Part shown: positions 10,416 through 17,249 of the stretch, in pieces
Layout of the letters: every line of letters begins with the position of its first letter
Position numbering within the stretch: the stretch's first letter is position 1
Origin: an uncultured Litoreibacter sp.
GTDB taxonomy: Bacteria; Pseudomonadota; Alphaproteobacteria; Rhodobacterales; Rhodobacteraceae
DNA length: 64,000 bases
Assembly (NCBI GenBank): GCA_947492995.1
Contig: CANLOU010000001.1
Span: forward strand, 1,249,001-1,313,000
Direction of reading: 5' to 3'
The notes under the pieces: model-generated
Database searches by the model: none
What the model was told of the DNA's origin: nothing
The model's input: the letters and a program-made list of their open reading frames with translations, nothing else
Program-made: the position numbers and the translations under genes

Positions 10416-10772
10416 ATGAGAGTCCTAATTGTCGAGAATGATCCTTCGCTTGGTCAGATTTGGTGTAGCCACATCAAACGTTTGGGCGCATCCGTAGACG
10501 TTGTGTCCTCGCAAGAGGACGCGATCAATCTGCTGCTGGACAGCAGCTTTCACATACTGGTTCTTGATCTTGATCTGCGCGACGGCAGCGCCATGGCTGT
10601 GGCCGATTACGCAAGCTATCGCCACCCCAGCTGCAAGGTGATTTTTGTCACCTCGTCCAGCTTCTTCTCTGACGGGTCGATCTTCAGCTACATGTCCAAC
10701 GCCTGCGCCCTGATCCCGGCGGCGGCCCCGCCCGAAGACATGGCCGCCTTGGTCGAACACCACGCGCGGTAG
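10416..10772 (+). CDS. Stand-alone response regulator receiver-domain protein
   Basis: MRVLIVENDPSLGQIWCSHIKRLG..HILVLDLDLRDGSAMAVADYA..KVIFVTSSS; REC fold with phospho-acceptor Asp in VLDLDLRDG. Confidence 0.82.
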   Translation: MRVLIVENDPSLGQIWCSHIKRLGASVDVVSSQEDAINLLLDSSFHILVLDLDLRDGSAMAVADYASYRHPSCKVIFVTSSSFFSDGSIFSYMSNACALIPAAAPPEDMAALVEHHAR

Positions 10773-10800
10773 ACTAAGGGGATGAGGGGCTGGTGTGAGC

Positions 10801-11050
10801 CCAGATGACCCTCATCAACGCTATCGCCCCTGCCCGGTTAACAGGCCGCAGGCCCCGGGCATCGCCAGACCGCCCGACAGGGCTGGCGATTTGGTGGGCT
10901 GGGCGCTACGCATGTCAGGAAGATGACCTTGCTACCATAAAGCGCTGTTGAATGGCTGTTGGATCGCCACCCCGCGGTCTGGCAAAGCCCTTCAAATCAA
11001 ACGGCAGGTTTCGACAAAGGTCTGCTTAGAGCCCATAGTTCCAAATGCTG
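10801..11050. repeat. Dispersed intergenic repeat, copy 1 (full length)
   Basis: Shares CAGATGACCCTCATCAACGC..GGTTAACAGGCCGCAGGCCCCGGGCATCGCCAGACCGCCC..AGGGCTGGCGAT..AAGATGAC.TTGCT.CCATAAAGCGCTGT.GAATGGC.GTTGG.TCGCCA.CCCGCGGTCTGGCAAAGCCCTTCAAATCAAACGGCAG..TTCGACAAAG.TCTGCTTAGAGCCCA with copy 2. Confidence 0.92.
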
Positions 11051-11087
11051 CGATTTGCACGAATGGCGGCTTTCATGCGTACGCACC

Positions 11088-11612
11088 TTAATGGTCTTTC
11101 TCATTGTCCCAGTGTAGCCGCTTGGTCAGCCAGAGGATTAAGTGATCGTCCACAAGATACTCTGTACCTGGTTTGACCAGCGAACCGTGGTATGTAACGC
11201 CACGACCATCTGGAGCAAACCCGAGACTTGTATAGAGCCTCTGGGCCGCTCCGTAGTCAGCATACAACCCAACTCCGATGCCAACCATGGACCGCCCATC
11301 CGCTGCAGCGGACCCTTCAAGTTGGCGAATGATTTTCGTTGCAACACCCGTGCGTCGAAATTGTTTAGAAGTAGCTAAGTCGTGGATTTCAGGAATACCA
11401 TTCTCAGCGAATGAACTGTATCCTGACTTCCAAACTAGGCTGCCATATCCAACCGCTCGACCGTCGATCAATGCGACCACGGTAACTTGTTCATTCGCTT
11501 TAGTTTTGCGCAACCGATCCGCCCAGATATCGGCATCATGCTTCCAACCGTTGCCACCGTCGCTTTCGACAATGGCTTTGATATTTGAGAAGTTGAGAGG
11601 TTCGATATCCAT
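11088..11612 (-). CDS. GNAT family N-acetyltransferase
   Basis: IPEIHDLATSKQFRRTGVATKIIRQLEGSAAADGRSMVGIGVGLYADYGAAQRLYTSLGFAPDGRGV; acetyl-CoA binding motif Q/RxxGxA/G variant. Confidence 0.85.
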   Translation of the reverse strand: MDIEPLNFSNIKAIVESDGGNGWKHDADIWADRLRKTKANEQVTVVALIDGRAVGYGSLVWKSGYSSFAENGIPEIHDLATSKQFRRTGVATKIIRQLEGSAAADGRSMVGIGVGLYADYGAAQRLYTSLGFAPDGRGVTYHGSLVKPGTEYLVDDHLILWLTKRLHWDNEKDH

Positions 11613-11720
11613 ATTTCTATGGTAGCATCACATGAACGGGTTTCCGCAAGCTGACATTCGATAAACGGACTGCAACCGCAGCTCTATCCCGCATAACCGC
11701 CACTTCCATTCTACTCACCA

Positions 11721-11940
11721 GCCCGGTTAACAGGCCGTAGGCCCCGGGCATCGCCAGACCGCCCACAGGGCTGGCGATAGGGTTGATCTTGGCGCGTCGA
11801 ACATTCGGAAGATGACATTGCTGCCATAAAGCGCTGTCGAATGGCCGTTGGGTCGCCAACCCGCGGTCTGGCAAAGCCCTTCAAATCAAACGGCAGAATT
11901 CGACAAAGCTCTGCTTAGAGCCCAAAGTTACCAAATTGTT
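11721..11940. repeat. Dispersed intergenic repeat, copy 2 (lacks the first ~30 bp)
   Basis: Direct visual alignment to copy 1, same orientation; GCCCGGTTAACAGGCCGTAGGCCCCGGGCATCGCCAGACCGCCC...GAGCCCAAAGTTACCAAAT. Confidence 0.92.
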
Positions 11941-11975
11941 GTGTCGCAGCTCACGTCTGCTTTGTGGGATTCTCA

Positions 11976-12332
11976 CTAGTTTTCCTCGCACAGGAGGACA
12001 TCAAGAAGAATGATTGCATGGTTGTGGCAAATATCTTTCGCAGCATAAAGAAGAGTGACGGTCCCGTTTGACCCCCTCTCTTTCAGCTCATTAATACAAG
12101 CCATCTGCGTGGCACCTTGCAATTCAGCGACATACCGGAACTTGAACTCTTCCCATCGCTCCGGGTCATGCCCGAACCAAATACGGAGGTCAGGGCTTGG
12201 GGTCACCTTTTTCATCCAATCGTCGAGCTTCGCGGCATCTTTGGAGACGCCGCGAGGCCATATCCGATCAACAAGCACGCGGTAGCCGTCGTCCTCTGAT
12301 GGCGGCTCGTAGATGCGTTTTATCTGAATCAT
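11976..12332 (-). CDS. DUF488 domain-containing protein
   Basis: MIQIKRIYEPPSEDDGYRVLVDRIWPRGVSKDAAKLDDWMKKVTPSPDLRIWFGHDPERWEEFKFRY, characteristic of DUF488. Confidence 0.9.
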   Translation of the reverse strand: MIQIKRIYEPPSEDDGYRVLVDRIWPRGVSKDAAKLDDWMKKVTPSPDLRIWFGHDPERWEEFKFRYVAELQGATQMACINELKERGSNGTVTLLYAAKDICHNHAIILLDVLLCEEN

Positions 12333-12365
12333 TGGCGTGTCGTTCCACTATGGTGACCGAGTTCG

Positions 12366-12908
12366 CTATAGGTCTTCACCGCTTGGCAATAGGTGTCGTT
12401 CGGAAAGCCAGGGATTGACCTTAAGGGCTTCTCTAAGAGCGGTGGCCCCTACTTCCGTTCTACCCATGTTAATGAGCGTTGTCGCCCGTCCCGCCAAAGC
12501 ACCAAAGTGGAGTGGCTCCAAATTTAAAGCCTCGGTAATATCGTCGAGTGCCCTGCCGTAGTCCTGGCGTAAGAACCTCACAAATGCCCGTTGATTCCAT
12601 CCTTCCGCATAGGTTGGACAATATACGATCAGATCTGAGAGCACGTCTTCCGCCCTCTCATAGTCTCCATACCGGATACGTTCACGTCCATTGTCGAGCA
12701 TCAATTGTGACTGCTCATCTGGCGCTACGATCCATAAGTCCCAGATTTGGTTTTGGATCGGCAATCCGGCCATCTCAGTTGGGGAGGTCCTTAGAGCGTT
12801 AAACAACTGCGTGTGATCTTCAGAGACAACGCCCGAGTTGGGGCAGGCTGCGGCTGCAAGGGCGGGCGCTAACAACAGTGCGAGGAACATTGCTCCTTCT
12901 TTGCGCAA
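12366..12908 (-). CDS. Secreted TPR-repeat protein
   Basis: Signal-like N-terminus; YPTYAEGWNQRAFVRFLRQDYGRALDDITEALNLEPLHFGALAGRATTLINMGR TPR units. Confidence 0.8.
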   Translation of the reverse strand: MRKEGAMFLALLLAPALAAAACPNSGVVSEDHTQLFNALRTSPTEMAGLPIQNQIWDLWIVAPDEQSQLMLDNGRERIRYGDYERAEDVLSDLIVYCPTYAEGWNQRAFVRFLRQDYGRALDDITEALNLEPLHFGALAGRATTLINMGRTEVGATALREALKVNPWLSERHLLPSGEDL

Positions 12909-12928
12909 AAATGTGCTCCTTTCTTTGC

Positions 12929-13270
12929 CTACGAGATGGTCTCGATCGTGCCCTTCATGTGAGGATGGAAGACACAGAAGTAGGACGTCTCAATGCCCTC
13001 GGTCACAACCACCTCGCCGCTTTCGCCCCGACCGAGCTCTCCAGTGTCCCAACCAAATTCATCCGCTGTTGCGGTATGAGGTGCCAAATCACGATTGGTC
13101 CACCGAATGGTATCACCAACGCGCACCCCGATATGCGCAGGTTCAAACGCGAATGATTTGATGTCGATTTCATGCACCCTGCGTTCAGCAGAAGAAGCGC
13201 TTGGATGCAGAACGGCCGCAAAAGCGGCCGCTCCAATCATCACGTCGCGACGTGAAACTGACTTGCCCAT
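12929..13270 (-). CDS. Plastocyanin-like cupredoxin with twin-arginine-like leader
   Basis: KSVSRRDVMIGAAAFAAVLHPSASSA leader; IDIKSFAFEPAHIGVRVGDTIRWTNRDLAPHTATAD...TSYFCVFHPHMKGTIE copper ligands. Confidence 0.85.
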   Translation of the reverse strand: MGKSVSRRDVMIGAAAFAAVLHPSASSAERRVHEIDIKSFAFEPAHIGVRVGDTIRWTNRDLAPHTATADEFGWDTGELGRGESGEVVVTEGIETSYFCVFHPHMKGTIETIS

Positions 13271-13794
13271 TACTGGAGCGCCTTGACCATCATTTCGGCA
13301 TGAGTCTCATGTGCTTTGAAAATCTCCAAGCCTTCCTCGAACAGCGCTTTGACTTCTGCGTTGTCGATGTTCGGGATCATCGTGTTTTCTACAAGATCAT
13401 TAACGGCCTGGTGATATGCCAGCTCATTCTCAGCATAGGCTTTGTCAAATTCCGCGCCGCGCAACTGGACGAAACCATTGATGATTTCCTCAGCGTTGGT
13501 ATTCAGCGTTTGGCTGACAGCGTTGTCCTGCGCCGATGCCCCAAGTTTCTCCAGCAGCGCCAGCGCAGCTGCATTTACCGCCGTGTGATCCCGGATCATC
13601 GTGTTGGCGAATTCATGGATTTCCGGGTTTGTCGAGAGCGCGAGCGCCAGGTGCGCATAACGGATGTCGATGTTGTCGGCTGTGTATGCAATGTGAGCGT
13701 ATTCCAAATCGCTCATGTCGGCGACGTCTTGCGCCATTGCTTGCGATCCCAACATGGCAACTGCGGCAACAAGCGATGCAATCAATTTTTTCAT
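13270..13794 (-). CDS. DUF4142 (ferritin-like, secreted) protein
   Basis: MKKLIASLVAAVAMLGSQAMAQDVADMSDLEYAHIAYTADNIDIRYAHLALALSTNPEIHEFANTMIRDHTAVNAAALALLEKLG. Confidence 0.8.
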   Translation of the reverse strand: MKKLIASLVAAVAMLGSQAMAQDVADMSDLEYAHIAYTADNIDIRYAHLALALSTNPEIHEFANTMIRDHTAVNAAALALLEKLGASAQDNAVSQTLNTNAEEIINGFVQLRGAEFDKAYAENELAYHQAVNDLVENTMIPNIDNAEVKALFEEGLEIFKAHETHAEMMVKALQ

Positions 13795-13930
13795 TTGAGT
13801 TTTCTCCCTGGGTTTTCAATATATCAGGGTACTTCTGTTTCCGCGGGCGCAGGTATGGCCAAACGTTCAGAATTTTGTGCAGATCGTTCAAACCCCTATA
13901 CACACCCGTCAGGTCGCGTAGGTAGAATTT

Positions 13931-14881
13931 ATGCTTGATCTTCTTAGCCAAATTCTGACGAACCTCTCCATGCAGGGAACGTTGTACTTCCGCACGTCGT
14001 TCACAAAGCCATGGGGCGTTGCCGTGCCGAAGTACGAAAACGTTGCTCGATTCCACTTCGCGCATCGCGGTGGCTGCAGGGTACGAGTGGAGGGTGCGGG
14101 CGATATCATTGACCTTGCTCAGGGCGATCTTGTGATCATTCCACATGGTTCACCCCACGCGCTCTACTGCGGACATGAGTCCGAGAAGTCGATCCTGTCG
14201 CTTGACGCAGTGCTGGAAAAATCTGGGTACGATGACTCAGGCGTTCTCGTCTACGGGGGTGAGGACATGCAGAGCGAAACGCAGCTGGTCTGTGGGCATT
14301 TCTCTTTCGATCCGAGCTCGCGTCATGTCCTACTGGACCGCTTGCCTCCGTACATTCACCTCAAAAATTATGGCGAAAGCGCCGGACGCTGGATGGAAGC
14401 CACGCTCCGCATGATCGGGGAGGAAGCCGGTGGAGCCAAGATGGGTGGCGACTTTATTGCATTGAAGATGTCAGAAGTGATTTTCGCGCAAGCCATCCGC
14501 AGCTTCATTAACGGTGATGAGGCAACAGAATGGGGATTGGGCGCATTTTCTGACAAGAACCTTAGCCGTGCGCTTGATGCTTTTCACAAAGCACCGACAG
14601 AGGGCTGGACAGTAGAAACCCTCGCCCAAGCCGCAGGTATGTCCCGGACAAGCTTTGCCGTTCAGTTCCAAAAGACGATGAACATGACACCCTTGGAATA
14701 CGTTACGCGTTGGCGGATGGAACTTGCGAAGCGCGTTCTGCAGGAGCCGGGCGCGTCGCTTACCGAAGCGGCTCAAAATGCCGGATATTCTTCAGACTCG
14801 TCTTTCACACGCGTTTTCAAGAAAGAGACTGGAATGACGCCTGCTGAATTTCGCAAGTCAAAAAATCTCGCACGCAGATAG
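13931..14881 (+). CDS. AraC family transcriptional regulator with N-terminal cupin (cupin_6)
   Basis: C-terminal HTH: WTVETLAQAAGMSRTSFAVQFQKTMNMTPLEYVTRWRMELAKRVLQEPGASLTEAAQNAGYSSDSSFTRVFKKETGMTPAEFRK. Confidence 0.93.
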   Translation: MLDLLSQILTNLSMQGTLYFRTSFTKPWGVAVPKYENVARFHFAHRGGCRVRVEGAGDIIDLAQGDLVIIPHGSPHALYCGHESEKSILSLDAVLEKSGYDDSGVLVYGGEDMQSETQLVCGHFSFDPSSRHVLLDRLPPYIHLKNYGESAGRWMEATLRMIGEEAGGAKMGGDFIALKMSEVIFAQAIRSFINGDEATEWGLGAFSDKNLSRALDAFHKAPTEGWTVETLAQAAGMSRTSFAVQFQKTMNMTPLEYVTRWRMELAKRVLQEPGASLTEAAQNAGYSSDSSFTRVFKKETGMTPAEFRKSKNLARR

Positions 14882-14995
14882 GATTGAACGATCTGCGAAT
14901 TTTCCCAAATGTTTGGACATGGATGCATCAAAAACCAGAGCCTAATTTGACCGCATCAATGCTGCTTCGCAGTTCTAACCTTGAGGAAAGATACC

Positions 14996-15215
14996 ATGCG
15001 CTTTGTAACCAAAACCATCCACGCCTATCTTGATTGACCCGTCGCCATTGGCCTGGTCGCTATGCCATTTCTGTTCGGCCTCGGCGCTGACAACGTACTG
15101 GCGTTTTGGCTGTTGATGGGCTGGTTGGCGTTGTCTTTGTCGTAGCGCCTTTTGTGCTCGGCTTCAGCCGTGCATGATGGTGTTGCCTACTACTTCTCCA
15201 CTGAAGACAACATGA
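14996..15215 (+). pseudogene. Decayed small membrane protein gene (SPW-repeat-like) with in-frame stop and frameshift/internal deletion
   Basis: ATG 14996 reads MRFVTKTIHAYLD*PVAIGLVAMPFLFGLGADNVLAFWLL; then a different frame reads VDGLVGVVFVVAPFVLGFSR. Both halves resemble one small multi-TM family. Confidence 0.65.
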
Positions 15216-15362
15216 ATTCAACAAAGACGGCTCTGGCACCATTTCCAAAGCCGAAGACCAGTGGACAAACATCCGCAGCATTCCTGTCGAAGACCTGTAA
15301 GTCGCGAAGCGAAAAATTACTGGGAAGGGCGGCGCATCTTGTCGCCCCTTTGCTTTTACAAA

Positions 15363-15382
15363 GCAGCCGCTCGAGCGGCTGC
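15363..15382. repeat. Perfect 20-bp palindrome GCAGCCGCTCGAGCGGCTGC
   Basis: Self-complementary by inspection. Confidence 0.9.
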
Positions 15383-15456
15383 CGCGAAAGCTCACTTCGT
15401 CCGCAGAGCGGCCTTTTTATGAGCTGGGCAGGGCGCATTGTGCGTCCGCTATAAGG

Positions 15457-15597
15457 CCAGATAACCCTCATCAACGCGATCGCCCTTTCCTGGTCAACGG
15501 GCCGCAGGCCCTGCGCATCGCCAGACCGCCCATAGGGCTGGCAAAGCCCCTCAAATCAAACGGCAGGATTCGGCAAAGGTCTGCTCAGAGCCCGTAG
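15457..15597. repeat. Dispersed intergenic repeat, copy 3 (internally deleted by ~96 bp)
   Basis: CAGATAACCCTCATCAACGC..GGGCCGCAGGCCCTGCGCATCGCCAGACCGCCCATAGGGCTGG|CAAAGCCCCTCAAATCAAACGGCAGGATTCGGCAAAGGTCTGCTCAGAGCCC; junction at a CTGGC that is present twice in copies 1 and 2. Confidence 0.9.
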
Positions 15598-15603
15598 GGG
15601 GAA

Positions 15604-15697
15604 AAGGCCGTTCGAACGGCCTTCTGCGCACGAATTGCAATTCGTGCTCAAAAACGTCTTCGAAGACGTTTGCCCAAATCCGCTTCGAAGCGGATTT
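15604..15697. repeat. Array of four consecutive perfect palindromes (20, 20, 20, 22 bp) separated by exactly 4 bp each
   Basis: 15604-15623 AAGGCCGTTCGAACGGCCTT; 15628-15647 GCACGAATTGCAATTCGTGC; 15652-15671 AAACGTCTTCGAAGACGTTT; 15676-15697 AAATCCGCTTCGAAGCGGATTT. Confidence 0.95.
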
Positions 15698-15750
15698 TTC
15701 CAGATCCGAACGACCGCTTCGTCCCGCCCAGTCGACATTGGCCCAGACCT

Positions 15751-16725
15751 CTACCCCCGCCCATGCGGTGCGTCCCAGTCCAGCACGGGGTTGGTGGGAA
15801 TGATCCGATGCGGGTTAATCGTCTCGTGGCTGTAATGGTAATGCCGCACGATGTGGTCAAAATTGACCGTCTCTTTCACGCCGTCCCATTGGTACAGCTC
15901 GCGCGTGTAGCCCCACAGGTTGGAGTAATCCACGATCCGCTTGCGGTTGCACTTGAAATGCAGGTGGTACACCGGGTCAAACCGCACCAGCGTGGTGAAC
16001 AGCCGCCAGTCGGCCTCGGTGATCTGGTCGCCCATCAGGTAGCGGTTTGCGCCCAGCCGGTCCTCCAGCCAGTCCAGCGTGTCAAACAGCGGCCCGACGG
16101 CGGCGTCATAGGCCTTTTGCGTGGTGGCGAAGCCCGACTTGTAAACCCCGTTGTTCAGCGTGTCGTAAATCCGGTCATTCACCGGCGCGATGGCGTCGCG
16201 CAGCGCGTCGGGCCAGAAGTCCAGATCATTCCCGGTCAGCCCGTCAAACGCCGAGTTGAACATGCGGATAATCTCCGAACTTTCGTTCGAAACGATCGTC
16301 TCGCGCGCCTTGTCCCACAGGATCGGCACCGTGACGCGGCCGGACACCAACGGGTCCGCCTTGATGTAAATGTCGCGCGCAAAGGGCAGCCCGTATAGCT
16401 GGTCGCCGGTCGCCCCAAACGCATCTGTCTCGAAGGTCCACCCGTCGCCCAGCATGTCGGGATGCACGGCGGAGACGTCAATCAGCCCTTCCAGCCCCTT
16501 CAGCTTGCGAAAGATCAGCGCCCGGTGCGCCCATGGGCAGGCGTAGGATACATACAGATGGTACCGCCCGGCCTCCGCCGCGAACCCGGCCTCACCCGAT
16601 GGCCCCGCCGACCCGTCTGCGGTGATCCAGTTGCGAAACCCCGCGGTCGAGCGTTTGAACGCCCCGCCCGAGGATTTGGTGTCGTACCACTGGTCTTTCC
16701 ACTCGCCATCTACCAACAAGCCCAT
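15751..16725 (-). CDS. Glutathionyl-hydroquinone reductase (Xi-class glutathione S-transferase, YqjG/PcpF-like)
   Basis: RYHLYVSYACPWAHRALIFRKLKGLE..IIRMFN..NNGVYKSGFATTQKAYD..RYLMGDQITEADWRLFTTLVRFDPVYHLHFKCN..NLWGYTRELYQ. Confidence 0.93.
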   Translation of the reverse strand: MGLLVDGEWKDQWYDTKSSGGAFKRSTAGFRNWITADGSAGPSGEAGFAAEAGRYHLYVSYACPWAHRALIFRKLKGLEGLIDVSAVHPDMLGDGWTFETDAFGATGDQLYGLPFARDIYIKADPLVSGRVTVPILWDKARETIVSNESSEIIRMFNSAFDGLTGNDLDFWPDALRDAIAPVNDRIYDTLNNGVYKSGFATTQKAYDAAVGPLFDTLDWLEDRLGANRYLMGDQITEADWRLFTTLVRFDPVYHLHFKCNRKRIVDYSNLWGYTRELYQWDGVKETVNFDHIVRHYHYSHETINPHRIIPTNPVLDWDAPHGRG

Positions 16726-17018
16726 CGCGCGTCTCCTTCACTTCAACGCCTCAACCCCTAACAAGCCGCGGCGCCGCAAGTCACTTCCCCGCCGCCGCAC
16801 AGAAACTGCGCGTGCCGCAAACGGACTTCGCGCCGCCGCTTCCCCCATTGCGACGCGGCCCCCGCCCCCATATACCTGCGACTCAGACGAGGGGGGGTAG
16901 CCCCCAGAGAGGTTGGCGGCCTTCGGATCGACCCAAATAGGGGGTCCACCGGTTGCATCGTCCCATCAGGCCGCCTGCGGCACCTCTCCATATTGAACGA
17001 TAAGAAAGGTGCGCCCAC

Positions 17019-17249
17019 ATGACCCGCTTGCTTTTGACCACGACCGCCGTTTTTGCCACTCCCGCCATGGCCCATGTCGGCCATATCGGGGAGGCCGCAG
17101 GCCATGGCCACTGGATCGCGGGCATCGCCATCGGGGCCGCTGTGGGCATCGGGCTTTGGGGCGCGCTGAAAGGCAAGAAAGACCCAAAGGCCGCGCCTCA
17201 GGAAGAGGCAGAGGCCGAGGAAGAAGACGGCGAAAAGGAACCGGCATGA
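17019..17249 (+). CDS. Small membrane protein with His-rich N-terminal region, cobalamin-locus associated
   Basis: MTRLLLTTTAVFATPAMAHVGHIGEAAGHGHWIAGIAIGAAVGIGLWGALKGKKDPK; directly upstream of cbiX with overlapping stop/start. Confidence 0.75.
   Translation: MTRLLLTTTAVFATPAMAHVGHIGEAAGHGHWIAGIAIGAAVGIGLWGALKGKKDPKAAPQEEAEAEEEDGEKEPA

Noticed and set aside
11617-11874. 85-aa minus-strand ORF in repeat copy 2
   Set aside because: Falls almost wholly within the repeat; no equivalent intact frame supported in copies 1 and 3.
15060-15474. ORFs of 94-111 aa around the pseudogene and hairpins
   Set aside because: Overlap pseudogene remnants and palindromes on the opposite strand; no motifs or RBS support.
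10801-15597. Repeat copies as integron attC sites
   Set aside because: Copies contain GTTAAC but no convincing R''/L''/L'/R' order, no intI gene in the window, and genes between copies are in multi-gene blocks of mixed orientation.
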